Below, piece by piece: positions 51,446-61,238 of a stretch of 64,000 nucleotides of DNA; position 1 is the stretch's first letter, and every line of letters begins with the position of its first letter. Made by a program: the position numbers and the translations under genes. Source of the DNA: Cytobacillus gottheilii (GTDB lineage Bacteria > Bacillota > Bacilli > Bacillales > Cytobacillaceae); contig NZ_LT800494.1 in assembly GCF_900166665.1 (NCBI RefSeq), positions 3,370,061-3,434,060 of the forward strand, written 5' to 3'. The notes under the pieces are model-generated. The model was not told the origin of the DNA and searched no databases. It was given only the letters and a program-made list of their open reading frames with translations.

Positions 51446-53716
51446 CTAAACCTCTTCAAGCAAAAAATCAGACGAATGTAATCCATAAAAATATAAGCGA
51501 TGCAGCGGACGTGTCATGGCTACGTATAAAAGCTTAATATCCAGCGGGGATGCATCTGAGTAAACTTCATTCAGGGAAAAAACAATTACTGCATCAAACT
51601 CCAGTCCTTTAACCAAATACGAAGGAACAATAACTGCCTCGTCCTTTGGAATTTCTTCCTGTTCCTGCAGCAATTTTACACGTTCCTTAGAATTGTCCTT
51701 AAAAAGCTGATAAAGCTGCTCACAATCTGTCCTCGTTTTGCCAATAAGCGCAAAGGTTTTAAAGTGCTCATTTTTCAATTCCTGCAATTTTTCTTCCAGC
51801 TGCTTTACAAAAAACCTGCCTTCTTTTCGTTTGTAAAAAGCTGGTGCCTCTCCATGTCTGACAACAGGAACTACCTTTGGAAAAGACATCGGGAGTTTTT
51901 CAAGAAGAATATTGGCTTCTTGCATAATCTCTACAGTCGTCCGATAGCTTTTTTGCAATTCCGTATAAGTTGCACGGGGAAAAATACGTTCAATCACCGT
52001 TTCCCATGAAGAAAGACCTCGATAAGAATGAATGCCTTGAGCCAGATCTCCAACTAATGTAAACATATCTGTATCTGCCGCTTTTTTTAAGGATAAAAGC
52101 TCCATAAAGCTATAATCCTGAGCTTCGTCAATCACTATGTTTTTGGCTCGATGTTCTTTTTCCAGACCATATAAATGAACCTTTAAAAATAATAGGAGTG
52201 CTAAGTCCTCCCGTTCATACTCATTTTTCTTAAATAACTGCTGATTGTGGTCACAAAGCAGCTCTGCTTCCTCCATAGATAGGGTTCCGTCTGAAAGCGA
52301 ATGAAGCTCATTTGCATTCTGAAACAATTCGCGATAATAATAACGCAGATCTTTTTTAGGAAAAGGCTTCATATAGCTTCTGACTGCCCCTTTAATAGCA
52401 GACTGTATTTCCTTCACTCTTTTTTCTTTTTTATCCATGGCTTCAATTACATACTGTCGCCTTTTATCCGGATCATCCCCCCGATAGAGGGCCCGTTCAA
52501 TCCGCACATCATAGTAGGTTTGAATCTTTTCCAGCATATTTTTCTTTTTTAATCGAACATCATTCTGCAGGATTCCCTTTAATTTTTCAAGCCTGCGGTA
52601 AAGAGGCAAATAATGATAGTCATCTTTAAAAAGCTTTATAAACTTTTTATGGCTAAATAAACGGAATTTATCTACATAGAAATCCTCAGCCGGATAAAAG
52701 GTTTTGCTTATTTTTATTAAATAATTGGTTAAAATAGTTTGAAATACAGGTGATCCTTTAAGGGCGGACAGCTGCTGAATTTCTTTTGAAGACTGTGAAT
52801 CCTTATCTTCAATAATCCTAATCAGCTTATCATCCTTTTGTATCTCCATTTTCAAGTCAATACAAAGTTTGACATAGTCCTGAAAGGTTGTCTGGCGAAT
52901 TCTTTCTACCCCAAGTTCTGGCAGAGCTTCAGATATGTAATGCAGGAACAATCCGCTTGGTGCAATGATCATCAGCTGTTCCGGGGCAAAATTCTCTTTA
53001 TATTGGTAAATAAAATAACTAATCCTATGCAGTGCAATCGTCGTTTTGCCGCTGCCCGCTCCTCCCTGAACAATAATGGGCTTGTTCAAATCTGCTCGAA
53101 TAATTTTATTTTGCTCTTCTTGAATGGTGGTAATAATTTCGGTGAGGCGGTTGCTTGAGCTTTTAGCCAAAGATTCCTGCAATAATTCATCTGTTGTGGT
53201 TAAGTCAATGTCCCGTATTTCCTGCATGAGTCCGTCTTCAATCATGAATTGCCGCTTTAACGATAAATCACCAGTAAAACTCTCCTCATAGGACTCATAT
53301 TGGACCGGTCCAAGTCTGCCCTCATAATACAGATTCGCAATCGGTGAACGCCAATCTACTATGATTTGCTCCTGGCTTTCTCGAGAATACAAAGAAGTTT
53401 TGCCAAGATAGAGAACTTCTTTTTCTCCTGCACCATCACGGTTAAAATCAATTCTTGCAAAATAAGGAGTTCTTCTGGCTTTTTTTAAAGACTTTAACTC
53501 ATCTTTAGACATTTCAAAAAACCTTGCATTCGTAAGCAAAGAAGAATAGCTTAAACTCGATTCAAGCCAATCGGCATCCGAAAAGGCTTCTTTCATATTT
53601 TCCTGAAATTGTTCCTTACTGGATTCAGCTGTTTTCACAACAGCTTCAATATACCGTTTAGTAAATTCTAATCGCTGCAGTTCTGTTTCGTAATCGGGGT
53701 GGTTCTGAAGAGACAT
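51446..53716 (-). CDS. helD: RNA polymerase recycling motor HelD
   Basis: The product has 756 residues from ATG 53716 (GGAGGTAAAAAG upstream). A UvrD/Rep-like SF1 ATPase: Walker A GGAGSGKTTIALHR near residue 220, Walker B NIVIDEAQDYS, motif III LVGDLAQGIHS, motif VI VAMTRPLHRLY. The long N-terminal coiled coil (residues ~5-100) enters the RNA polymerase secondary channel in known HelD structures. It frees stalled polymerase from nucleic acid. Confidence 0.93.
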   Translation of the reverse strand: MSLQNHPDYETELQRLEFTKRYIEAVVKTAESSKEQFQENMKEAFSDADWLESSLSYSSLLTNARFFEMSKDELKSLKKARRTPYFARIDFNRDGAGEKEVLYLGKTSLYSRESQEQIIVDWRSPIANLYYEGRLGPVQYESYEESFTGDLSLKRQFMIEDGLMQEIRDIDLTTTDELLQESLAKSSSNRLTEIITTIQEEQNKIIRADLNKPIIVQGGAGSGKTTIALHRISYFIYQYKENFAPEQLMIIAPSGLFLHYISEALPELGVERIRQTTFQDYVKLCIDLKMEIQKDDKLIRIIEDKDSQSSKEIQQLSALKGSPVFQTILTNYLIKISKTFYPAEDFYVDKFRLFSHKKFIKLFKDDYHYLPLYRRLEKLKGILQNDVRLKKKNMLEKIQTYYDVRIERALYRGDDPDKRRQYVIEAMDKKEKRVKEIQSAIKGAVRSYMKPFPKKDLRYYYRELFQNANELHSLSDGTLSMEEAELLCDHNQQLFKKNEYEREDLALLLFLKVHLYGLEKEHRAKNIVIDEAQDYSFMELLSLKKAADTDMFTLVGDLAQGIHSYRGLSSWETVIERIFPRATYTELQKSYRTTVEIMQEANILLEKLPMSFPKVVPVVRHGEAPAFYKRKEGRFFVKQLEEKLQELKNEHFKTFALIGKTRTDCEQLYQLFKDNSKERVKLLQEQEEIPKDEAVIVPSYLVKGLEFDAVIVFSLNEVYSDASPLDIKLLYVAMTRPLHRLYFYGLHSSDFLLEEV

Positions 53717-53955
53717 TCTTTTTACCTCCAAAGATTAATTTCAGCCGCAATGGAGAAAGAAAAAGCAAAGTGCACTTTGTTTAGAGATTTCTAAGCCCCT
53801 AAGTCTTAAATGCAAATGCTTTTAAGTGTAGCAAAAAGCGTGAGAAGAAGAATATATTATCAGAAAAATCTGCAACAAGCAATGTTTTATGATAAAAAAG
53901 CAGCGATACATCTTGCTCGGCAATGAACTACCTTAAAGATAACTCTCCAATAAAA

Positions 53956-54277
53956 AAGAGGCTGGACAAAACGAAATTAATCTTTCTAAAACACGAATAT
54001 TCACTATCTTGGTTTGGGTGTTTAAACAAGTCCGTTCCACCTGCGCTGCGGCCCCTCGCTTTCCCTGGGGAGGAAGCTGAACCTCCTCGAAGCAAAGCTT
54101 CTGCGGGGTCTCACCTTTTCCTCTATTGCCCACAGGAGTCGAGGGTCCTCCGCTCCATTTCACTCATGTTAATAGAATATATTTTATAATCATAAATAAA
54201 AAACCGAATGATTAGAAAGATAACTTCCTAACCATTCGGTTCTATGAGTGTGTTAAATATTTATGTCCCAGCCTCTT
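53956..54277 (-). repeat. ~320-bp MITE-like element, copy A
   Basis: The ends AAGAGGCTGGAC and GTCCCAGCCTCTT are imperfect terminal inverted repeats. Inside are a GC-rich core related to the 23501 repeat (ACAGGAGTCGAGGGTCCTCC) and a CCGAATGATTAGAAAG/ CCTAACCATTCGG hairpin with a T run on the minus strand. It is an inverted copy of 56963-57275. The hairpin is positioned to terminate the cytochrome c peroxidase gene, whose stop is 15 bases away. The remaining bases back to 53717 show no feature. Confidence 0.9.
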
Positions 54278-54291
54278 CCAACTAACAATAT

Positions 54292-55347
54292 TTAAGGAAT
54301 CTCAGGTGTCTCAACTTCAGGTAATTCACCGCTTAAGCTTTCCATAAAAGCAACGAGCTGCTGCACTTCTTTATCTGTTAAGCCTAATGGATTGATCAGA
54401 TCACTTTTGTTCTCATGATCTCCTCCGCCGTCGTTATAATATTGGACCACATCTTCTAAAGTGGCAAAGCTGCCATCATGCATAAATGGTGCCGTATGAG
54501 CAACACCTCTTAAACCTGTTGTACGGAATTTCCCTTTATCTTCTTCGTTTTTGGTTACCTCGTATCTTCCTTCATCACCTGTCATTCCAAGATTGTGATA
54601 GTTATAATCTGAGAGCATCGGGCCGGCATGGCAGGTAATACAGCTTGCTTTCCCGGCAAAAAGCTTCATACCTTCTTTAGCATCCGCACTAATTGCATCC
54701 TCCTGACCCTGTAAATAGCGATCAAATGCTGTATCTGAAATGACAATGGTTCGTTCAAATGCAGCGATTGCCTTCGCGATATTATTCGCACTGATCGGAT
54801 CGTTGAAAACAGTGTTAAATTGTTCTACATATGTTGGCACACCATTAAGCTCAATGACAAGTTCATCAAGGTCCTGATTCATTTCCACTTCAGATTGTAT
54901 CGGTCCGAGTGCTTGTTCCTCCAGACTTCCTGCTCTGCCGTCCCAAAAGTATTCAGGATAATAGCCCGAATTGATAATAGTGGGACTATTTCTGCTCCCT
55001 TGTGCGCCTTCAAATCCAATAAATGTTTCAAGTCCATCTCCATAACCTGCACCTGGAGCATGACATGTCATACAGCTTAATTTATTATTTCCAGACAATC
55101 TAGGATCAAAATAAAGTGTTTTTCCTAATTCAGCCTTTTCATCCGTCATTTCATTATCCGCAGGTACCGGCATTTCACCTAATGATTCAAACATCGCTTT
55201 TGCATTTTTTAATTCTTCATCGACACCAGCTGTTTCAGTTTCAGACTGCTCATTTTCCAGAGTAGCAGCGTCCTCATTTGCATTGCTGCTGCAGCCGCCA
55301 AGCGCTATGAGTATCATCATCATAAATAACAGATTTTTTAATTTCAC
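54292..55347 (-). CDS. Di-heme cytochrome c peroxidase lipoprotein (CcpA/MauG family)
   Basis: The product has 351 residues. A lipoprotein signal ends ALGGC (Cys ~19), followed by an acidic linker. Two heme sites are present: LSCMTCHAPG near residue 94 and ASCITCHAGP near residue 237. RNSPTIINSGYYPEYFWDGR and the C-terminal FMHDGSFATLEDVVQYYNDG are family landmarks. It reduces H2O2 with electrons from cytochrome c outside the membrane. A perfect FNR-type box upstream suggests oxygen control. Attachment of heme needs Ccs genes elsewhere. Confidence 0.92.
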   Translation of the reverse strand: MKLKNLLFMMMILIALGGCSSNANEDAATLENEQSETETAGVDEELKNAKAMFESLGEMPVPADNEMTDEKAELGKTLYFDPRLSGNNKLSCMTCHAPGAGYGDGLETFIGFEGAQGSRNSPTIINSGYYPEYFWDGRAGSLEEQALGPIQSEVEMNQDLDELVIELNGVPTYVEQFNTVFNDPISANNIAKAIAAFERTIVISDTAFDRYLQGQEDAISADAKEGMKLFAGKASCITCHAGPMLSDYNYHNLGMTGDEGRYEVTKNEEDKGKFRTTGLRGVAHTAPFMHDGSFATLEDVVQYYNDGGGDHENKSDLINPLGLTDKEVQQLVAFMESLSGELPEVETPEIP

Positions 55348-55454
55348 CAGTTATTCCCCCTCTTTTCCACTCTGCAATGATAACGCTATCTTTCTTTTTC
55401 AGTTTGAGTATATAACTAAAATAAGGATCAATAAGCAATCATTTCCGAAAAGTT

Positions 55455-55470
55455 TGTGACAATTATCACA
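55455..55470 (-). promoter_or_regulatory. FNR-type box upstream of the cytochrome c peroxidase gene
   Basis: TGTGA-CAATTA-TCACA is a perfect match to the Fnr/CRP palindrome TGTGA-N6-TCACA. It lies 108 bases before the ATG. TTATTG on the minus strand about 30 bases downstream is a possible -10 for class II activation. Confidence 0.65.
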
Positions 55471-55632
55471 AATAAACTTATGCCTTGTAATCAACCTATT
55501 TACGTTATTAAGATTGCAAATTCATTTTCATAATATACTATTATCTATCACTTCTTTTTACCTATTCTCACTATAAATTTGTTCGTAAACCACTTATTGT
55601 TATAGTAATAATTTACTATTTATGTATTTTAA

Positions 55633-55662
55633 TTGAAAAAAGTGTATTAATTCCCTTATAAT
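55633..55662 (+). promoter_or_regulatory. Sigma-A promoter of the DUF5068-like lipoprotein
   Basis: TTGAAA, 18 bases, TATAAT, about 35 bases before the GTG start. The rest of the divergent 349-base gap is AT-rich. Confidence 0.75.
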
Positions 55663-55696
55663 GAACAGGAAAAAATTACATAACGAGGTGTAGACA

Positions 55697-56953
55697 GTGA
55701 AAACGAAAATTTTGGCAGTTTCTATGTTATCAACATCGCTATTATTAGCTGCATGTGGAAATGACAGCAATGAGGAAACATCCGCAGCAAACGAAACGGA
55801 GGAAACAATAAAGTCTGAACAAACAGAGGAAGTTGAACCAGCAGAACAAGAAGAAACAGAGGAAAGCAGTCAGACAAGTGAATTTTTAAATCCGTTTTTA
55901 GAAGAAACGGAAGGAACGATTGAGAGTATCTATAAAAATGAATCACCACAGTATACCCATAGTGTAGATGGTTTAAGCATCTCCGTAAATCAATATGAAA
56001 TTACTAAAATCACAGATATGAATCAGGATTATGCTTCTTATTTTGATGATCAAGTAACTGGGTATGTTGTTTCCGCAGAAGTGACACTTGAAAATACAAC
56101 AGATAAGAACCTATACTATAATAACTTCCATAAAATCCAACTGGAAAATGAATTAGATTATATTAATTCCGAGAGCAAAAATCTGATACCTGAAGACCAG
56201 CAAATTCAAAAGCTCAGAAAGAATCAAGATGAAATCAGCTTATATGAAGCTGGCGAAAAGGTAACCGGTTTGGTAACGTTTATTTTAACAGAAGCTGAAT
56301 TTGATAAACTGCAAACCGTAACACCTAAATATATTATTGAGGGCGGAGTAGCTGATAATAAGGATTACTCTGGCAGCAACCTTGAAAATTCACCTGCCTA
56401 CGATTTCGTCTATGCTGGTGAACAGGCTGCTGCTGTTGCTGATCAGCCTTCCCTTTATCAGGATCGCCTAACAACAGACAACTGGGCGGATAAAACCGTT
56501 ATTTTTGAAGAAGAGGGAATAAATGAGACAAAGGAAATCGGTGACGTTACGGTCACGCTTGCTGGTGTCCAATACACTGATGTTGTCCCGACAGATGCGA
56601 ATGCATCCATGTTCTCTGAATTTGGCGATAGCGGAATTGTTGCCTTAACCGTTAAATTGAACATTGATAATCAGTCTGGTTCTGCTGTTAATATTTCTAA
56701 TTTAGGAACGATGCTTGATGTCGATGACAGCAGAGCAAGATATTTAAATGTCGCACAAGCTGAGCCTCGAGATCCGCGAGAAATTGCTGCAGGAGAAGCT
56801 GGTGAAAAATATCATGTCTTTTTATTTAGAAAAGATGAATTTTCCATTTACAAAAAGTTCACGCTGGAATTTGGTCCATTTTACCTTGAAAGCGGCGAAA
56901 AAGCATTCAAAGGCGAGCAAGCCATCTTTGAACTTCCAAACCCGCACCAATAA
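55697..56953 (+). CDS. DUF5068-like lipoprotein with two immunoglobulin-like halves
   Basis: The product has 418 residues from GTG 55697 (CGAGGTG upstream). The lipobox is LLLAAC (Cys ~20), followed by a Glu/Thr-rich linker. Two similar halves, residues ~75-215 and ~265-410, share patterns such as ITKITDMNQDYASYF...GYVVSAEVTLEN and VTLAGVQYTDVV...IVALTVKLNI, typical of DUF4352/DUF5068-like beta sandwiches. Anchored outside the membrane; ligand unknown. Its terminator is inside the following repeat element. Confidence 0.75.
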   Translation: MKTKILAVSMLSTSLLLAACGNDSNEETSAANETEETIKSEQTEEVEPAEQEETEESSQTSEFLNPFLEETEGTIESIYKNESPQYTHSVDGLSISVNQYEITKITDMNQDYASYFDDQVTGYVVSAEVTLENTTDKNLYYNNFHKIQLENELDYINSESKNLIPEDQQIQKLRKNQDEISLYEAGEKVTGLVTFILTEAEFDKLQTVTPKYIIEGGVADNKDYSGSNLENSPAYDFVYAGEQAAAVADQPSLYQDRLTTDNWADKTVIFEEEGINETKEIGDVTVTLAGVQYTDVVPTDANASMFSEFGDSGIVALTVKLNIDNQSGSAVNISNLGTMLDVDDSRARYLNVAQAEPRDPREIAAGEAGEKYHVFLFRKDEFSIYKKFTLEFGPFYLESGEKAFKGEQAIFELPNPHQ

Positions 56954-56962
56954 TGTGCTAAC

Positions 56963-57275
56963 AAGAGGCTGGGACATAAGATTTAACACACTCATGGAAC
57001 CGAATGGTTAGGAAGTTACTTTCTAATCATTCGGTTTTTTTTATGATTAAAAATTTTATTATCATGAGTGAAATGGAGCGGAGGACCCTCGACTCCTGTG
57101 GGCAATAGAGGAAAAGGTGAGACCCCACAGAAGCTTTGCTTCGAGGAGGCTCAGCTTCCTCCCCACGGAAAGCGAGGGGCCGCAGCGCAATGGAACGGAC
57201 TTGTTTAGACACCCTACCCAAAATAGTGAATATTCGTGTTTTAGAAAGATTAATTTCGTTTGGGCCCAGCCTCTT
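56963..57275 (+). repeat. ~315-bp MITE-like element, copy B
   Basis: It begins AAGAGGCTGGGACATAAG 10 bases after the lipoprotein stop and ends GGGCCCAGCCTCTT. CCGAATGGTTAGGAAG/TTTCTAATCATTCGG is followed by eight T, making a terminator for that gene. The remaining core is close to copy A in reverse orientation. No transposase is present. Confidence 0.9.
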
Positions 57276-57516
57276 TTCTGTTTTATCCAATCCCCCGCTC
57301 AAGCTTTCCAGGCATATGTTCATGAGGGTTATTTTAAAAGTCTTGCACACTCATAGTGAAAACCCTGCACTGCTTCAAGTGAAGATATTTAATTATAAAG
57401 CTTTCTCCTTTAATGCTCTATAATTTACTATTCCCACCATGATAAAATATTTATAGTTTCATAAACTTTTAAAGCAGTTACAAATATAACGTCAATTGTA
57501 AGAATGAGGTGATCAT

Positions 57517-59331
57517 ATGCCTGATTGGTCTTATCATACAATTTTTAAATCTATATTATCTCGCCTTCCTGCTCAAACTGGCAGAGCTTTCATTCACAAG
57601 GCAATGAATACGATGGTTCATCTTCCGTTCGGCAGCAGGCTTGTTGAATTTTTAGGACATTTAAGGCCATCACTTTCTCTAGAGCAGCCATTTTTTAAAT
57701 ACCAGCTGAAAAGCAGAGTCGGATTAAGCGGAAAAATTGATCCACATTTAATTGGCACATCGGCATTTAATCAGCTTGGTTTTGGCTTCCTAGAAATTGG
57801 CCCGGTTTCCCTTCATCAGGATGTAGCCGAAGAAATGCCTTTATTTTCAGAAGATCGAACTTCCTTATATTTACCATCACAAACCTATTCAATTGGCTTA
57901 AGTCAAACCATTACACAGTTAAAAAAGCATACAATGGATATTCCATTATTAATCCGGCTTCGTCCTTCCATGGGAAATGCAATTGAAAAGCAAAACGAGC
58001 TCCGCGAAATGGCTCATAGATTAGAAGAGTTTGCAGCAGCTTTTGTGATCGAGGCAGATGGGAATGGATGGAATCTCGAGGAAATAAGCAGGATGAATGC
58101 ATCTCTTCCATGTACCGTTATTCCCGCATTAAAGGCTGAAGAAATTAGCATGATAGAATGGGAGCACTTAAAAATACATGAAATGATTTTGATTGATACC
58201 GATCATCATGGTTCAACTGAATCTCTTCTGGCAGATATTCGAAAATTAAAGCACTATACAAACATCATCGTTTCAGGTGGCATCGATGAGCCCGGTGACG
58301 CTGTAAAACTTTATCATGCCGGCTGTAAATTTATGATGCTTGCAGAAGGATATGTTATATCAGGGCCAGGACTTCCCAAACGCATTAACGAGGCACTTGC
58401 AGATGAAAGCAAAGAAGACATTTTTGAAGAGAAGCAATCTGGCTGGTTCTATTATTGGCTTTTTGGATTATGCATTTTAATTGGCGGACTTTTTGCTTTG
58501 CTGTTCAGTATGAGCACAGTGATTTTACCTTATGATGAACACTTTTTGGGCATGACAAGAGAACAGCTTTTGCTCGTTAATCCGAAAATCATCCAATTCA
58601 TGGCACATGATCGGATGACACTTGCCGGAACCATGATTTCTGGAGGATTTCTTTATATGCAGCTGGCAAAACACGCTGTCAGAAACAACATCCATTGGGC
58701 GCGAAAGGCTGTCATTATTGCAGGCACCGCAGGTTTTCTTGGTATTCTCTTATTCATTGGATTCGGGTACTTCGATTGGCTGCATGGATTACTTTGGCTG
58801 ATCCTCTTGCCTTTTTTTATCCTTGGGTCAAAAAAAACGAAGGAAGCACGACAATCTCCCTTGTCTAAAAACAGAAAAAATACAGCAGCATGGAAAACAG
58901 CCCTCTGGGGGCAGCTATGCTTTGTTGTACTCGGATTTTCATTTGTCATAGGGGGAATTGTGATCTCGGTCATTGGCGTATCAAATGTTTTTGTAAGCAC
59001 AGATTTAACTTTTATCTGTATGACACCAGAACAGCTCAGCATGTTAAATGAACAGCTGATTCCTGTCATAGCACATGACCGCGCCGGGTTTGGCAGCGCC
59101 TTGTTTAGCGTTGGCCTGCTCGTACTGATGATTTCATTGTGGGGGTTTCATGAAGGAGCAAGCTGGGTATGGAACACACTTTTGATTGGGGGAATCCCTG
59201 CTTTTGCTGCAGGGATTTCAACCCATTTTATCATCGGCTATACTTCTTTTTTCCACTTGCTTCCTGCCTATTTTGCTCTATTTTTATTTGTGGCCGGACT
59301 GCTGCTATCTAGGAAATTTTTAAGAAAATAA
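57517..59331 (+). CDS. Dihydroorotate-dehydrogenase-like protein fused to a duplicated membrane module
   Basis: The product has 604 residues. Residues ~1-300 form a PyrD-like flavin barrel: SRVGLSGKIDPHLIGTSAFN, FGFLEIGPVSLHQDVAEEMP, and IIVSGGIDEPGDAVKLYHAG with MLAEGYVISGPGLPKRI (FMN phosphate region). The usual class-2 catalytic Ser segment is not clear. Residues ~310-604 are membrane-spanning and contain two copies of a unit with MTREQLLLVNPKIIQFMAHD and MTPEQLSMLNEQLIPVIAHD, each followed by R and a glycine-rich helix. GAGGTGA precedes ATG. Substrate unknown; probably a membrane flavoprotein. Confidence 0.75.
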   Translation: MPDWSYHTIFKSILSRLPAQTGRAFIHKAMNTMVHLPFGSRLVEFLGHLRPSLSLEQPFFKYQLKSRVGLSGKIDPHLIGTSAFNQLGFGFLEIGPVSLHQDVAEEMPLFSEDRTSLYLPSQTYSIGLSQTITQLKKHTMDIPLLIRLRPSMGNAIEKQNELREMAHRLEEFAAAFVIEADGNGWNLEEISRMNASLPCTVIPALKAEEISMIEWEHLKIHEMILIDTDHHGSTESLLADIRKLKHYTNIIVSGGIDEPGDAVKLYHAGCKFMMLAEGYVISGPGLPKRINEALADESKEDIFEEKQSGWFYYWLFGLCILIGGLFALLFSMSTVILPYDEHFLGMTREQLLLVNPKIIQFMAHDRMTLAGTMISGGFLYMQLAKHAVRNNIHWARKAVIIAGTAGFLGILLFIGFGYFDWLHGLLWLILLPFFILGSKKTKEARQSPLSKNRKNTAAWKTALWGQLCFVVLGFSFVIGGIVISVIGVSNVFVSTDLTFICMTPEQLSMLNEQLIPVIAHDRAGFGSALFSVGLLVLMISLWGFHEGASWVWNTLLIGGIPAFAAGISTHFIIGYTSFFHLLPAYFALFLFVAGLLLSRKFLRK

Positions 59332-59335
59332 ACAC

Positions 59336-60991
59336 CTACAAAATGCTATTCGTAAAATCACGAATCAGTTTAGGTAAAGTATAAAACGTATATGGCTTAT
59401 ATACGCGTTCGGTCCATTTATGACCGCCTTTGCCGAATACACCTAGATTAATAGAAGGGATATTCAGCTGTGTCATTGTTTTAAGAGGCAGAGGAAAGAG
59501 AGCATCCATAGCGGGGAAGTTTTTCCGCAATGTGCTTATATCTTCCTCGCTCCCTTGAAAGGACATAAAACTTCCGTCGGCTAAATAGGGGAAATATTTT
59601 CTTATTTTAAAGGTTTCCCCTGTTTCTTCTGCTGTTTGCTCCAGGATATTCATTAAAATGGATCTTAAGCTGCTGCCTTTTGATTCTGACTCAGGCAATG
59701 AATTAGACGGTAAAAAAGGTGTTCCATAGAACAAGATGACTCGGGGCTTCTTTTCTGGATCGGCGTGCTGCAATGCTTCCACGATTTCAAAAGCAGTCAT
59801 TCTGGCATCCATCTCTGCCAACTGGCATAAATGGAGTGTCTCGCTTATGATCTCTTCTGTTTTAATTCCTTCCCTTTTGAGTCTGTCCAATAAATCTTTG
59901 AGCGTTAGAACCTCAATTGCCCAATTGACATCTCTTTTCGGAAGATTATTTGTCTTTCTGTATAACTCAAACGTATTTCCAAGCCGCTTTTCAATCGCTG
60001 TACATGCTTCGACTGCTATATTTACTAGCTCATCCGTTACGGTTTGAAGGGGTTTTTCGTATATAAAATAATGAAAAAAGATCCTGCTTGTTACTGCTGT
60101 CTGGACATCATACCTCTTTTTTTCATCTCTCATATATAAACAGCTTGGCGGCAGAACAAGCTCATCAGACAGTTTTTCAGTAAGATGAAAATTTTGATTG
60201 ATTCTTGTATTCAATTCTGCTGCAATTAAAGTTGAATCTACTCCAAGAAGACTTTCACCTACATGTGACTCTCTTCCAAAGACCGCAAAGCTCGGAAGTA
60301 ATTTCCCAGCTGCCCCTGTATAAATATATTTCGTCTCATCTCCATCTGCTAAAGGAGATATAAAATCATTGTTTATAGCAGCCACATAATGCAGACCTTT
60401 TTTCTCCTTTAATGTGATTAACTCTGAAAGCGCTGAGCGAATGCCCGCATGTTCTCCCTCTTCATCAGGATTAAACATAACCAGCAGATTCCCAGGCAAT
60501 TCTTCTCTATTTTCACAATAGTACAGCAGATTAACGAGGTGAACAGCGATGCCGCTTTGCATATCCAAAGCTCCTCTTCCGAATAACCATTGTTCTGAAG
60601 CCGCATCTTCTTCAAGCTCCGGGTCATTGGGTGAAGATGAAAAGAATTCTTTTAACCCTTGAGGGTCGTGGGCAATATCCTGTATAGCTCCATAATCCTC
60701 TGTTCCGACTGTATCAATATGAGAATGATAAACGACCGTTTCTTTTACTTCTTTACTACTTGGCAAAAAAGCAAAAACATTTTTGCGTGAAAGGGAATCA
60801 TCTTTGATTGCTGAAAGCCATACGTTTTCAGGATGATCACTGAAGTAGGGAAACTGCCCGATCAAATCTGCAATCCATTCAGCCTTTTCCACTTCTCCAT
60901 ACGTTAAAGTATAACTTTTCTGTCTTACAAGCATTTGGGTCAGGTATTCTGCCTGTTCAGGCAAGCTCAATGTCCGTAAATATGAATACAT
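59336..60991 (-). CDS. M20-family peptidase, RocB-like
   Basis: The product has 551 residues, longer than usual M20 enzymes (~400) but right for RocB. Metal-binding motifs are TVVYHSHIDTVG (His/Asp), GRGALDMQSGIAVHL (bridging Asp) and MFNPDEEGEHAG (catalytic and metal Glu). The insertion domain follows. RocB is linked to arginine use in B. subtilis; here there are no arginine genes nearby, so the substrate is open. It is convergent with the PyrD-like gene, four bases apart. Confidence 0.85.
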   Translation of the reverse strand: MYSYLRTLSLPEQAEYLTQMLVRQKSYTLTYGEVEKAEWIADLIGQFPYFSDHPENVWLSAIKDDSLSRKNVFAFLPSSKEVKETVVYHSHIDTVGTEDYGAIQDIAHDPQGLKEFFSSSPNDPELEEDAASEQWLFGRGALDMQSGIAVHLVNLLYYCENREELPGNLLVMFNPDEEGEHAGIRSALSELITLKEKKGLHYVAAINNDFISPLADGDETKYIYTGAAGKLLPSFAVFGRESHVGESLLGVDSTLIAAELNTRINQNFHLTEKLSDELVLPPSCLYMRDEKKRYDVQTAVTSRIFFHYFIYEKPLQTVTDELVNIAVEACTAIEKRLGNTFELYRKTNNLPKRDVNWAIEVLTLKDLLDRLKREGIKTEEIISETLHLCQLAEMDARMTAFEIVEALQHADPEKKPRVILFYGTPFLPSNSLPESESKGSSLRSILMNILEQTAEETGETFKIRKYFPYLADGSFMSFQGSEEDISTLRKNFPAMDALFPLPLKTMTQLNIPSINLGVFGKGGHKWTERVYKPYTFYTLPKLIRDFTNSIL

Positions 60992-61180
60992 TTAATACTC
61001 CCCCTACTCTCTGTATATGACGGTGGTGCTAAAAGATAAGTCTCGCTAACACATCAGCACCCACTTAAATTAATTCCTCTTCCAATCTATTAAAGATATA
61101 TATATTTCAGAATATTATATCAACTTTTACAAAGGTTTGGTTAGATTATGTTAAATTCATTAAAAATATGCAATTTAGAC

Positions 61181-61238
61181 TTGAAAACCTCCCTTAAAAC
61201 GAATATTATATTCATTGTGTCTTTTAATGTTCGTTTTT
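61181..61238 (+). promoter_or_regulatory. Sigma-A promoter with a PurR operator (two inverted PurBoxes)
   Basis: TTGAAA (61181), 17 bases, TATTAT (61204-61209). TAAAACGAATATT (61195-61207) and AATGTTCGTTTTT (61226-61238) are inverted matches to the PurBox AWWWCCGAACWWT, 18 bases apart; the second matches 12 of 13. The preceding 190 bases show nothing else. Confidence 0.72.

Noticed and set aside
53956-57275. Composite transposon
   Set aside because: The flanking elements are short and carry no transposase; target duplications were not identifiable.
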